64,000 bases of DNA from Microcaldota archaeon (GCA_028866715.1 JAGWHO010000002.1:45906-109905); one strand, 5' to 3'; positions 9,695 through 17,911 are shown, counted from the first letter of the stretch. A program made the numbers and translations. Notes: generated from the sequence alone by a model not told the origin.

Positions 9695-10792
9695 ATGGCA
9701 ATAATGAGACTCAACGTAGGCCCCATACACCCAAGCACCCACGGAGTGCTAAGGCTTGTCGTCGACGTTGACGGCGACACAGTAAAGAGCGTTGAGCCGC
9801 ACATCGGTTTCCTGCATAGAGGAGTAGAGAAGCTGATGGAGAACAGGATGTACATGCAAAGCCCTTCCTATGTCGAGAAGCTCGATTACGTCGCGCCTCT
9901 AAGCTGGGACGACCTTTATGTTGCCGCGGTGGAGCAGGCAACCGGGATACTGTGCAAGGAACGTGCGCAGTTCGCAAGAGTCGTACTTCTCGAATTCCAG
10001 AGGATAGCGAGCCATCTGCTCTGGCTCGGCACATTCGCAAACGACGTGGGGCAGCTGTTCACTCTCTTCATGTGGTGCTTCCGCGAGAGGGCGATGATAC
10101 TCAAGCTCCTAGAAGACGTCTCTGGAAGCAGGATGTTCTACGTGAACCTCAGGCTTGGGGGCCTGTACCAGGACCTTCCGTCCGATTTCAAGGACAGGGC
10201 ATACAAGCTTGCGGATTATCTTGAGGGCAAGATAGTCGAATACCCGGACGTGCTTGACGAGAATCCGATATTCCTGGAAAGGACCAAGGGCATAGGCGTT
10301 CTCGGCAAGGAAGACGCGATAAACTACGGCGTATCAGGGCCTGTGCTCAGGGCATCAGGAATCGAGGAAGACACAAGGAAGTCCAATCCCTATTACACGT
10401 ACGGCAGGATAAAATTCAGGATTCCAACAGGCAACAGAGGCGATTCCTATGACAGATACAAGGTAAGGTATGAGGAGATGCTCCAGAGCATCAGGATAAT
10501 ACGCGAGACTCTCGATCTCATGCCTGACAAGGGCGACGTCATCGGCCTGCCGATCAAGCTCATAGGCCCGAACGCCAAGCCTGCGCCGGTGATGATAAGC
10601 AGAGAGCTACCAAGAGGGGAGGGCATGATATACATGATACCCGACAAGCAGAAGCCTTACAGGATATCGATGAGGTCGCCTGCGTTCGTCAACCTCGCGG
10701 CGTTGCCGAAGATGTCCGAGAACTGCAAGTTTGCGGACCTGTTCCCGACATTGGGCAGCATAGACATAGTCCTGGCAGAGCTGGACCGATAG
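9695..10792 (+). CDS. nuoD: NADH-quinone oxidoreductase subunit D
   Basis: 49-kDa-type subunit that lines the quinone site together with NuoB. Starting at ATG 9695 (MAIMRLNVGPIHPSTHG) gives 365 aa with hallmark motifs IHPSTHGVLR, EPHIGFLHRGVEK, YVEKLDYVAPLS, RIASHLLWLG, FRIPTGNRGDSYDRY, and ends IDIVLAELDR as in the family. Upstream in-frame codons from 9662 lie inside nuoC. No nuoE, F, G, H or I gene follows; prefoldin comes next, so the rest of the complex must be encoded elsewhere. Confidence 0.95.
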   Translation: MAIMRLNVGPIHPSTHGVLRLVVDVDGDTVKSVEPHIGFLHRGVEKLMENRMYMQSPSYVEKLDYVAPLSWDDLYVAAVEQATGILCKERAQFARVVLLEFQRIASHLLWLGTFANDVGQLFTLFMWCFRERAMILKLLEDVSGSRMFYVNLRLGGLYQDLPSDFKDRAYKLADYLEGKIVEYPDVLDENPIFLERTKGIGVLGKEDAINYGVSGPVLRASGIEEDTRKSNPYYTYGRIKFRIPTGNRGDSYDRYKVRYEEMLQSIRIIRETLDLMPDKGDVIGLPIKLIGPNAKPAPVMISRELPRGEGMIYMIPDKQKPYRISMRSPAFVNLAALPKMSENCKFADLFPTLGSIDIVLAELDR

Positions 10793-10840
10793 CTAATCCT
10801 TTTAATTGTTAGATTCCATACCTAATCCAAAGTGACTTTT

Positions 10841-11179
10841 ATGGACAGGGACCAGATAGAGAAGATGACCAGGGACTACCAGGTCATGCAGGAGCAGCTT
10901 CAGTCTCTTGCAATACAGAAGGAGCAGTTCTCGGGCCAGAAGGAGGAATTGAAGGAGGCGATGTCAGAGCTCGAAAAGGCTGCCGGGAAGATATACGTAG
11001 CAATAGGCGGCGTGATGGTCGAGCAGAAGAAAGATGAAGCAGTCAAGAGCGTAAAGGAGAGGCAGGAAACTCTTGATATGCGCCTCTCTATAATAACCAA
11101 ACAGCTTGACGACCTGTCGAAGAAGGAGAAGTCTCTAAGGGAAGAGATAACCACGGTTCTCAAGGACATGAAGCAGTAG
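10841..11179 (+). CDS. pfdB: Prefoldin beta subunit
   Basis: Hexameric co-chaperone subunit that hands unfolded proteins to the thermosome. The 112-aa sequence consists of two long coiled-coil helices (about residues 5-45 and 68-110) around a short beta hairpin, KIYVAIGGVMVEQKK, the usual beta-prefoldin design. ATG 10841 is preferred; GTG 10832 would add three residues. A TATA-like stretch (tttaattg) lies about 40 bases upstream. The partner chaperonin is encoded at 18492-20144 on the other strand. Confidence 0.85.
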   Translation: MDRDQIEKMTRDYQVMQEQLQSLAIQKEQFSGQKEELKEAMSELEKAAGKIYVAIGGVMVEQKKDEAVKSVKERQETLDMRLSIITKQLDDLSKKEKSLREEITTVLKDMKQ

Positions 11180-11184
11180 ATCAG

Positions 11185-12195
11185 ATGGAGCTGCTCACCT
11201 TTGATGGCCTCAAGTCGCTGCTTGAGGAGCACAAGGAAAAGCGTGTGATGCTCACATTCCACTCCATAGGCGACACAGACTCTGTCTCTTCCGCATTCGC
11301 GCTTTCGGAGTACATGAAAAATGCCACCATAGCAACTCCGGACTTCATAACGAACAACTGCAAGAGGATGCTGCAGCGCCTCGGGTTCCGCGAAAGCATG
11401 ATAAAAACAGAATTCGACGACGGCGCGGACCTCATCATAATGCTCGACGTCAACAATTTCGAGGAGTGCGGGCCGTTCGCGGAGAGGCTGGCGCATTTTG
11501 GCAAAAAGATTTTGGTAATAGACCACCACGCCAGGAACGAGATCAGCGGCCATGACGTTCTGTCGTTCAACGACGAGGGCTACAACTCCACAACCAGCAT
11601 AGTGTACGACGCTCTTGAGCGCCTTGGGCACACGGTAGGCGGGAAGACCGCGGCCCTAATCGCAATCGGGATAATATCGGATTCTGCAGACTTCATAAAC
11701 TCCTTCCCGAAGACGTTCACGCAGGTGGGCAAGCTCCTTGAGACCTCCGGGATGGGGTACTCCGAGCTCCTTGAGAACATAAGGCACGTCGCAAGCCCGG
11801 AGAGCAGGCTCGAATCGATCACCGGGCTCTTCGGGGCGACCGCAGAGGTGAGGCACAAGCTCCTGTTTGTCTACGGCAGGGCGTCGTTCCATGCCAACCA
11901 CTTCGCGGACAATGCGCTGAAGGTCGGGGCCGACGTATCCATATTCTACGCGATAACAGGCAACGACGTGACCTTCTCAGCAAGGCTGCGCTCGCCCTTG
12001 GACAAGGAGCTAGGGATACACCTGGGCGTCATAATGAGGGATCTCGCCCCAGTAATAAACGGCACAGGCGGCGGCCATCCCTGCGCCGCCGGCGTGTACG
12101 GGAAAGTGAGCGGAGACAACTACAAAGAGCTCATAAACAGGTTCATATCGGAAATCGGCACGAGGTCAGGCCAGTCTTCGAAACACAGGAGTTAA
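11185..12195 (+). CDS. DHH/DHHA1-family phosphoesterase
   Basis: 336-aa metal-dependent phosphoesterase, probably acting on short nucleic acids or dinucleotides (RecJ/NrnA-like). Motifs in order: SIGDTDSVSSA (metal-binding Asp residues, about 27-37), LIIMLDVNNF, the DHH signature VIDHHAR (about 112), GIISDSADF, and the DHHA1 glycine motif GGGHPCAAG (about 293). Only 5 bases separate it from the prefoldin stop, so they may be cotranscribed. The exact substrate cannot be read from the sequence. Confidence 0.88.
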   Translation: MELLTFDGLKSLLEEHKEKRVMLTFHSIGDTDSVSSAFALSEYMKNATIATPDFITNNCKRMLQRLGFRESMIKTEFDDGADLIIMLDVNNFEECGPFAERLAHFGKKILVIDHHARNEISGHDVLSFNDEGYNSTTSIVYDALERLGHTVGGKTAALIAIGIISDSADFINSFPKTFTQVGKLLETSGMGYSELLENIRHVASPESRLESITGLFGATAEVRHKLLFVYGRASFHANHFADNALKVGADVSIFYAITGNDVTFSARLRSPLDKELGIHLGVIMRDLAPVINGTGGGHPCAAGVYGKVSGDNYKELINRFISEIGTRSGQSSKHRS

Positions 12196-12222
12196 ATACC
12201 TGTCCTATATTAATCCTAGAGT

Positions 12223-14037
12223 ATGGCTGTGGTGGTGGCCAACGAGACGCTTGCCGGCAAGTACAATGTCGGCAAGAGCCTGAGCAAAGAGGAGGCAGTC
12301 CTCGCGATCGACAAGATGCTGCTTAGGCTTGAGACCTCATGCGGCCTTACACCTGAGAAGGCGAGGCAGGCGCTATTGAGATACAAGGAGGACGCGTCGT
12401 CCGACAGGGCCGTGTCCATCGCAAACGACCTGGGCAAGAACCTAATAGATGCCTGCAAGATCGTGAACTGCATAACCAGGTCTGAGAGCGAGCTCTTCAA
12501 CAAATCAAGCGGAAACATAATCAAGCGCCTTACCCCGAAGAACACCTACACCAGCGCAAGGTATCGGATAGGCGATGAGGAGCGGCCTGCGCCAAAACCC
12601 AGGCTCCATCCGGTCCAGCGCCGCCATGCCGCAGACCAGGGGCAGCCCGGGGCTGAACCCAGGGGGCGCCCCGGCCCGCAGAAAAAGCTCACAGACGAGA
12701 ACATACTTGAGATCAACACAAGGTGGGGCAACGGCGAGAAGCCAAAGGACCTTGCAGGCAAGTTCGGCATAAGCCTCGGGTACCTGTACCAGAAGTGCAA
12801 AAAGCCGAGGCAGGAAGGGAATGAGAACAAACACAAGCCAGAATCCGCGTACAGCCTTCCCAAGGACCTGGCGTCGCGCGCTGCAACCCCTATCATGATA
12901 GAAAGACTTACTCGATACGTCCACCAGAAGCTGGCCAATGAGGTAGCAACAACGTACCGCATCAGCGTGGATGGGGCGACTACCGCAATAGCAGCGTACA
13001 TGGCAAACGCCACGGAAGATGAGACGTTCACCGCAACACACATTGACCTGGGCATCATCCGCAGGATACGCAGCAGGCTGGAGTTCTTGGGGGTGGAGAC
13101 GCTTGGCACCGGGTCCTACGGCAAGTTCGGCAACGGCAAGGAAACAAGGATGCCAGGGCCAACCGCAGGGCAGCGACAGGCCCGGCGGAGCAGCGACGCG
13201 CAGTACCTCAAGTCAAAAGCCGAAGAGCTGGCCGTGAAGTTGAATGTGCAGAGCGGCAAGGTAGAACGCCTGCTGCAGTACTATTTTGGCGGCGGCAACA
13301 GCATATACAAGGAAGCGAAGAGGCTCGGGATGCACGACAGGGCAGCGCTAAGGCTGTCGGTCTTGGTCAATGAGGAGGTGCAGAGACCTGCGTCAGGGCG
13401 CGCATCAAATCCGATCCAGAACACCAAAGAGCGCGCCGCCCAACAGCCCAACCCGGACACCGGCGGCGCAGAGCGCGCAGCGCCACGGCAAGCCGAGCTC
13501 CCGAGCGCAAGGCCCACTGCCGATCAGACCAAGACGTTAAGCGGGGAATTCCACCTAACGCACACGCAGGCGGAAAACGCGCTCACGTACTATCTCAACA
13601 TGAAAAACAACCCGTATGAGATGTCGGAGCTGTCCGGCGTGCCGCTAAGCCTGTCATTCGAGGTATTCTCCTACATGGAAAGGGCCTTCCCAAGGAACGG
13701 CGCAGCACGCAAGGCCGAGGAAAAGGCCATCACAGAGGCGCGCGCAAACGCCAAGGCCGATGGACAGCCGCCCATCACGAACGGCAGAGCGATATCCATG
13801 ATATCTACCGCATGCGTCGTGTCCGGATACGCCGCCTCACGCGCGCTCGACTCCTACCTAAGCGGCGCAGACAGCTCGGAGGAGATAGCCGTCAAGGCAG
13901 AGCTTCCATCAAAGAAGGCGGTAAGGGTCCTGGCGTATATGAGGGAGAACATCCCGCGCATCAGGCCAGGAAGCGACGGCAATGCCGCAGGCCAGAGGGG
14001 AGAAGGCGCAGGCCCGATGAATCTGATACGAAAGTGA
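12223..14037 (+). CDS. Unrecognised 604-aa protein with repeated helical modules and an HTH
   Basis: I do not recognise this protein. It holds about five helical modules of 50-65 residues (roughly 24-85, 225-290, 328-388, 437-492 and 522-580), several with the pattern A-x-x-x-L-x-x-Y-L ... EIA/EMS ... P-x-x-x-x-x-x-V-L-x-Y-M. Disordered linkers rich in Pro, Arg, Gln and Ala join them (120-150, 385-435). Residues 148-195 look like a helix-turn-helix of the resolvase/Hin C-terminal kind (GRPGPQKKLTDENI, then LAGKFGISLGYLYQ). The promoter has a TATA-like ttaaatac 30 bases before ATG. The following mre11-like gene starts 4 bases after the stop. Probably nucleic-acid binding, by inference from the HTH and the basic linkers. 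Confidence 0.7.
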   Translation: MAVVVANETLAGKYNVGKSLSKEEAVLAIDKMLLRLETSCGLTPEKARQALLRYKEDASSDRAVSIANDLGKNLIDACKIVNCITRSESELFNKSSGNIIKRLTPKNTYTSARYRIGDEERPAPKPRLHPVQRRHAADQGQPGAEPRGRPGPQKKLTDENILEINTRWGNGEKPKDLAGKFGISLGYLYQKCKKPRQEGNENKHKPESAYSLPKDLASRAATPIMIERLTRYVHQKLANEVATTYRISVDGATTAIAAYMANATEDETFTATHIDLGIIRRIRSRLEFLGVETLGTGSYGKFGNGKETRMPGPTAGQRQARRSSDAQYLKSKAEELAVKLNVQSGKVERLLQYYFGGGNSIYKEAKRLGMHDRAALRLSVLVNEEVQRPASGRASNPIQNTKERAAQQPNPDTGGAERAAPRQAELPSARPTADQTKTLSGEFHLTHTQAENALTYYLNMKNNPYEMSELSGVPLSLSFEVFSYMERAFPRNGAARKAEEKAITEARANAKADGQPPITNGRAISMISTACVVSGYAASRALDSYLSGADSSEEIAVKAELPSKKAVRVLAYMRENIPRIRPGSDGNAAGQRGEGAGPMNLIRK

Positions 14038-14041
14038 TCGC

Positions 14042-15259
14042 TTGAAGATAGCCATAGTATCGGATACGCACCTGGGGTACGAGCGCTTCGTCGAAGACGC
14101 GTTTGTCCAGGCGAAAGAGGCACTCGATCTCGCTAACCGGCTGGCAGACGCGGTCATCCTGCCTGGCGACATATTCGACAAGAGGTCACCGAAGCCTGAC
14201 GTCATAGCGCAGGCGATAAACCTGTTCAGGGACCTATCTGAGAAGAGGTGGAACGCAAAGGTCGTCTCGTTCACGAGCAGGAACAACAAGGCGTACACTG
14301 ACGCGCCAGTCATAGCGATATCAGGAACCCATGAAAGGACGGCAGAGGGAAAAGACAATCCGCTGAATCTGCTGGGCCTTGCAGGCCTTCTAATAGACAC
14401 AAGCGAATCAACTACAATAATAGAAAAAGATGGCGAGAGGGTCGCGATATACGGCCTTGGCGGGATAGCAGAGGAGAGGCTCAAGGAAAAGCTCAATGAG
14501 CTCTCGCCGCAACCTGTGGGCGGTCTGTTCAGCATATTCATGTTCCATCAGTCGACATACGAGCTGCTGCCGTTCAGCGACGAGTTCATACACTACGATG
14601 ACCTGCCAAGGGGCTTTGATCTTTACGTTGACGGGCACATACACAGCAGGGTAGAGGATGTCGTCCACGGCAGGCCGTTCCTCATACCGGGGAGCACGGT
14701 GCTCACACAGCTGAAGGACGGGGAACAGGAACCCAAGGGCTTCATGATATACGACACAAAGGCCAGAACCCATGAGTTTGTAAAGATCAATTCAAGGAAA
14801 TTCGTAGTAAAGGACCTAAAGTTCGCGGACGCAGAACCTGAAGAGCTCTCAAGAAGATGCGAGAACGAGATAGAGGCGATACTCTCGTCGTCGGCAGACA
14901 GGCCGATAATAAAGCTGAACCTTGTCGGGACGATAAAAGCGGGATTCAACAGCTCAGACATGCCGATCCACGCGCTGATGCTAAGATACTCCGGAAAGGC
15001 CATGCTCAACATAGACAACTCGAAGCTCAAGAGCCCTGAGCTTGACGCAAGCATCGAGGGAATAAGGGAGAACAGGATAGGAGACATGCCGATAAAGGAG
15101 CTTGGCATGGGGATCTTCGCATCAAAGCTCAAGGAACTCAAGTTTGACGAGAAGATAAGATACTCGGAGCTGTTCAACAGGCTGAGCGCTGAGGGCAACA
15201 AGGAAAAGGTAATCAAGGAAGCCATGGACTTCCTTGCAGAATCGGCGCCAGTTTCATAG
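14042..15259 (+). CDS. Mre11-like metallophosphoesterase/nuclease
   Basis: 405-aa calcineurin-fold nuclease of the Mre11/SbcD group, expected to act in double-strand-break processing. Metal-site motifs: SDTHLGYERF (residues about 7-16), LPGDIFDKRSPKP, ISGTHERTAEG in place of the usual GNHD motif, MFHQS, and DGHIHSRVE. A capping and C-terminal region follows from about residue 250. It starts with TTG 14042, 4 bases after the preceding gene. No rad50 gene is adjacent, unlike many archaeal mre11-rad50 operons. The Asn-to-Thr change in motif III is worth noting because that Asn normally binds metal. Confidence 0.82.
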   Translation: MKIAIVSDTHLGYERFVEDAFVQAKEALDLANRLADAVILPGDIFDKRSPKPDVIAQAINLFRDLSEKRWNAKVVSFTSRNNKAYTDAPVIAISGTHERTAEGKDNPLNLLGLAGLLIDTSESTTIIEKDGERVAIYGLGGIAEERLKEKLNELSPQPVGGLFSIFMFHQSTYELLPFSDEFIHYDDLPRGFDLYVDGHIHSRVEDVVHGRPFLIPGSTVLTQLKDGEQEPKGFMIYDTKARTHEFVKINSRKFVVKDLKFADAEPEELSRRCENEIEAILSSSADRPIIKLNLVGTIKAGFNSSDMPIHALMLRYSGKAMLNIDNSKLKSPELDASIEGIRENRIGDMPIKELGMGIFASKLKELKFDEKIRYSELFNRLSAEGNKEKVIKEAMDFLAESAPVS

Positions 15260-15320
15260 AACGCCCGGCACAGACCAAAATAACAAACCACCATCACGAA
15301 ACTGCACATTTCCATTATCT

Positions 15321-15357
15321 ATAAATATCTCCTAAGTTGCAAGTAATATGTGATGCA
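15321..15357 (+). promoter_or_regulatory. Extended promoter of VP1, shared with other DGR targets
   Basis: ATAAATATCTCCTAA (15321-15335) begins 37 bases before the VP1 ATG and is followed by GCAA and TGTGAT elements. The first 15 bases are identical at 20337-20351 in front of the P-loop ATPase gene, and the TAAATATCT core, GCAA and TGTGAT elements recur at the same distance in front of VP2 and VP3. The spacing implies a transcription start almost at the ATG. Confidence 0.6.
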
Positions 15358-16017
15358 ATGCCAAAAGGTGCGCTAACACAGCAAACTACGGAATTCAGGA
15401 CAGCTGGCACTGTCAGGATATCAAAGGTAGAGATGCCGCAAGATAAGGCAATCGCAGCGACAAAGAACGCAAATATGGAGGGCTATCACATGGCAGACAG
15501 CATTGAGCTTGCCCTCCTCAAGGAGACAAACCCGGAGGTCAGAAGGCTTCTGGAGGACGCCTATGTCATGACACCTGAGAAAGGGCTCAAGAGCTCCGGC
15601 CCATGCGAGATACTTGAGAACGGCTCCCGCAGACGCTTATCAGAAAAATCGTGGGGCGACCTCAACAAAGAGGAACAAGACAAGCTTTGGGAAGCGTTCC
15701 TCAAGATCCCGATTGCAAATAGGGCATGGGAGTATGAAGGAGCAGGCCCTGTCTTCGCCGGCTACTACGACTGGTACGGGGGGCTCGGCTTGAATGCGGA
15801 CGGGAGGCTCGACTTCGATGCGGGCAGGGACGCCGACAGCCGTGCTTGGGTGGTTTGGGTGCCAGATGCCCGCGGAGCGGGCGCGCCGCAGAACGAAGCA
15901 TCTCTGGAAGAACTGCTCAGGAATATAGAAAACGCTTTGGAGAAGTCCGAGAAGGACAACATAGTCCTGTCTGGGCTAGTCGCAAAGCTCAGGGAGAGGC
16001 TGAGAACTACTTCTTAG
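15358..16017 (+). CDS. DGR target protein VP1, remote from the reverse transcriptase
   Basis: 219-aa diversified protein. Residues about 130-166 are encoded by a variable region copied from template TR1, 41 kb away. Upstream of it, residues 65-125 (PEKGLKSSG, LWEAFLKIPI) resemble the same part of VP2, consistent with a C-type-lectin-like scaffold. The variable segment ends AWVVWVP and is followed by a helical, charged tail of about 50 residues. There is no signal peptide or membrane helix, so a cytoplasmic product is expected. ATG 15358 is chosen because it aligns with the VP2 and VP3 starts relative to the shared promoter; TTG 15337 is open but would lie inside that element. The 3' end overlaps the eL14 gene by 11 bases. 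Confidence 0.82.
   Translation: MPKGALTQQTTEFRTAGTVRISKVEMPQDKAIAATKNANMEGYHMADSIELALLKETNPEVRRLLEDAYVMTPEKGLKSSGPCEILENGSRRRLSEKSWGDLNKEEQDKLWEAFLKIPIANRAWEYEGAGPVFAGYYDWYGGLGLNADGRLDFDAGRDADSRAWVVWVPDARGAGAPQNEASLEELLRNIENALEKSEKDNIVLSGLVAKLRERLRTTS
15745..15855 (+). repeat. Variable region VR1, copy of TR1
   Basis: 111 bp beginning with the 18-bp constant segment ggccctgtcttcgccggc, identical to the start of TR1, and ending cgtgctt...tggtt as TR1 does. Outside one duplicated block, 13 substitutions separate it from TR1 and all are at template adenines (10 to G, 3 to T). TR1's TAA ATG becomes TGG GTG, restoring the reading frame. Compared with TR1 it lacks 9 bp (ttcaacaac) and has a 24-bp in-frame tandem duplication (15780-15803 and 15804-15827). 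Confidence 0.88.
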
Positions 16018-16282
16018 CCTGCTTCTTATCGGCCTGCTTTGACTGTGCGGGCCTTTCCTTCTTTTCCTTTATACCGAGGACCTTCTTCACCTGTTCTTGG
16101 TCCTTCAGGTCGACGGTCTCGTTTAGGAACTCGAGGTGGCTTGTGTTGCACCTTCTGTCCTTGGGCCTTACTGCCGTCATGACGTTGACGAATCCGTTTT
16201 CGAGGACCTTCGTCACGACCGCCCTGCTTCCTGCGTCCCTTCCAAACTTCTTTATACAAAGTCTTCCTGGTTCCAGCAACAT
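16007..16282 (-). CDS. rpl14e: Large-subunit ribosomal protein eL14
   Basis: 91-aa ribosomal protein of the archaeal/eukaryotic eL14 (KOW-type SH3) family. N-terminal LLEPGRLCIKKFGRDAGSRA and RRCNTSHLEFL in the middle are family signatures; the C-terminus is a Lys/Gln/Ala-rich tail. It is the last gene of the minus-strand block adkA-DUF106-eL34-cmk-eL14, a conserved archaeal order. It converges with VP1, overlapping by 11 bases. Confidence 0.88.
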   Translation of the reverse strand: MLLEPGRLCIKKFGRDAGSRAVVTKVLENGFVNVMTAVRPKDRRCNTSHLEFLNETVDLKDQEQVKKVLGIKEKKERPAQSKQADKKQAKK

Positions 16283-16292
16283 GCTATCACAT

Positions 16293-16829
16293 CTATCTAA
16301 ACTTGATATTTGCCCTGCTCAATGCGAGCATCGATATTATCGCAGTCATCTCTTCGACGCTTAATCTCTCCGTGTTCAATTCCAGGTCAAATCCCGACCT
16401 GTCATTTATATCTATACCTTGAACTTTCTTGAATCCTTTTATTGTAAGCGAATCCTTCTGGTTTATCATCTTCTTAGCCTTTGCGACAGGGATGTTCAGC
16501 TCCTTAGCGCGTCTTTTTGCGCGCGCATCAATATCAGCATGGAGCCATACCCGGACGGTAGGGCCTTTCACGATCCAAGGTCCAAGCCACGTTGTGACAA
16601 CACAATTGTTTTTCGACGCGAGCTCTATTAGCTCTTTGTCAAATGTTCTCGCATGCTTTGACACTGCCATCTCCGCAAGCTTTTCATCTCCCTTGAAGTT
16701 AGCCGACTCTTTTCTGTATATCTGTGTGGATGCTTTAGTTATGTGCATCAGGTTGAGCTCCTTTGCGAGCCTGTGGCCCAGGGATGTCTTCCCTGACGCG
16801 CTAAGGCCGCTGATGCATATCCTTATCAT
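16293..16829 (-). CDS. cmk: Cytidylate kinase, archaeal type
   Basis: Phosphorylates CMP/dCMP with ATP. P-loop ISGLSASGKTSLGHRLA near the N-terminus (the family usually has GxxGSGKT), then TKASTQIYRKES, WLGPWIVKG and the lid region DARAKRRAKELN. Starting at ATG 16829 (MIRICISG) gives 178 aa, the normal size; upstream in-frame codons to 16859 overlap the eL34 gene and are less likely. Its place between eL34 and eL14 is the usual archaeal arrangement. Confidence 0.88.
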   Translation of the reverse strand: MIRICISGLSASGKTSLGHRLAKELNLMHITKASTQIYRKESANFKGDEKLAEMAVSKHARTFDKELIELASKNNCVVTTWLGPWIVKGPTVRVWLHADIDARAKRRAKELNIPVAKAKKMINQKDSLTIKGFKKVQGIDINDRSGFDLELNTERLSVEEMTAIISMLALSRANIKFR

Positions 16830-16833
16830 GACA

Positions 16834-17151
16834 TCAATGTGCCATAAGCTGGAGCACATATGCCTTCTGCTTCATGCCTATGTCGTTGAGCTTCATGTCT
16901 CCCTGCTCTACCCTGCTTCCGAGCTTGACTATGTCTGCGGTGCACCTTGCGCACAGCACCCCTCCGAAGAGCCTGCTGTTCGTCCTTCTTGACTTACCTC
17001 CCTTGACGCTGATTCCGTTCAGCTCTTGCCTGCAGATTGCGCAGTGCGGCATGGAAGCCTTTGCACGCCTGTAATGTATCACGTGCCTGCCCATTGGCGT
17101 TACTCTGTGCGCCCTCTTGAAACTCCTTGATCTATGCATTGGTTTTGGCAA
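16834..17151 (-). CDS. rpl34e: Large-subunit ribosomal protein eL34
   Basis: About 105-aa zinc-binding ribosomal protein. HRSRSFKRAHRVTPMGRHVI at the N-terminus and two cysteine pairs, HCAICRQEL and LCARCTAD, fit eL34. The start is uncertain: TTG 17151 yields MPKPMHRSRS, which lines up best with homologues that begin KPMxRSRS; ATG 17139 and GTG 17160 are alternatives. It overlaps no neighbour and precedes cmk by 4 bases. Confidence 0.87.
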   Translation of the reverse strand: MPKPMHRSRSFKRAHRVTPMGRHVIHYRRAKASMPHCAICRQELNGISVKGGKSRRTNSRLFGGVLCARCTADIVKLGSRVEQGDMKLNDIGMKQKAYVLQLMAH

Positions 17152-17172
17152 ATACAACACCTTGTTTTAGCA

Positions 17173-17364
17173 TCAGCCTGTAGCCACATGAACGTGCTTT
17201 TCTTCCCTTGCCTGAAGCAGCACTATTATCACGAACAGCAGGACCATGAACGCGGCAGCGACCCAGACGAAATATGAGAGGCCGAGCGTGCCTATTGATA
17301 TGCCTATGACCATTACCGCCGCAAGCAGCGCAACCGGCCAAACTAGGCTCTTCTGGCTGTCCAT
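17173..17364 (-). CDS. Small two-helix membrane protein
   Basis: 63-aa protein beginning MDSQKSLVWP with two hydrophobic helices (about 9-28 and 31-51) and a short charged tail with KHVHVATG. I do not recognise a family. It sits between DUF106 and eL34 on the same strand, 25 bases from DUF106. Its place in a secretion/ribosomal protein operon suggests, without proving, a membrane-insertion or accessory role. Confidence 0.55.
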   Translation of the reverse strand: MDSQKSLVWPVALLAAVMVIGISIGTLGLSYFVWVAAAFMVLLFVIIVLLQAREEKHVHVATG

Positions 17365-17389
17365 GAGAAATATCACTTCATTGTAAGAT

Positions 17390-17911
17390 TTATGCCTTTG
17401 CCTCTACTTCCGCTATTGAGGCTCCCGAAGCGGCTGCAGCCTCGGCCTGTTCCTGCTTTGCCTTCTTTCTGTCATAAAGCAGCACGACTACAGATGAGGC
17501 TATGCCGAGAACGAACACCACTATGAAGAACAGGGTCTTAACCATGCCTACGTTCGTTGCAGAGCCTAGGCCCATTGAGCCTGCGAACCATGGCAGGAAC
17601 GCGTAATAGACTATGAAGAACAGCGGCAGTATCACAAGCATGGGCTTGAACTGGGTCTTCATCGACGCGCTCATGAGAGGCATGAGCTCCTTCTGCTTCG
17701 CCATTATCTGCTCCTGAGGGGCCTTTGCCTTTACCATTGCATTGAGTTCTTTCGACAGGGCGTTGAGCCTTGCCTGCAAGTCCCTCTGCTTCTTAGGATG
17801 AGAGAGCTTCCTCTGCATCGCAAGAGAGCCGATTGCATAAGTTACGGCTATCGCTATGATTATTATCTCGATGTTGAACGGCAGTATTATCGCTGGTATG
17901 AGTCCCATCAC
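17390..17911 (-). CDS. DUF106 membrane insertase-like protein (Oxa1 superfamily)
   Basis: 173-aa protein of the archaeal DUF106 family, regarded as a distant Oxa1/YidC/EMC3 homologue that helps insert membrane proteins. N-terminal helix (IILPFNIEIIIIAIAVTYAI), a long cytoplasmic coiled coil (about 33-72, with RDLQARLNALSKEL), then two C-terminal helices around LVILPLFFIVYYAFLPW and VKTLFFIVVFVLGI. The tail is charged and Ala-rich. ATG at 17911 overlaps the adkA stop (ATGA type), so translation is likely coupled. Neighbour order adkA-DUF106-eL34 is conserved in archaea. Confidence 0.87.
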   Translation of the reverse strand: MMGLIPAIILPFNIEIIIIAIAVTYAIGSLAMQRKLSHPKKQRDLQARLNALSKELNAMVKAKAPQEQIMAKQKELMPLMSASMKTQFKPMLVILPLFFIVYYAFLPWFAGSMGLGSATNVGMVKTLFFIVVFVLGIASSVVVLLYDRKKAKQEQAEAAAASGASIAEVEAKA

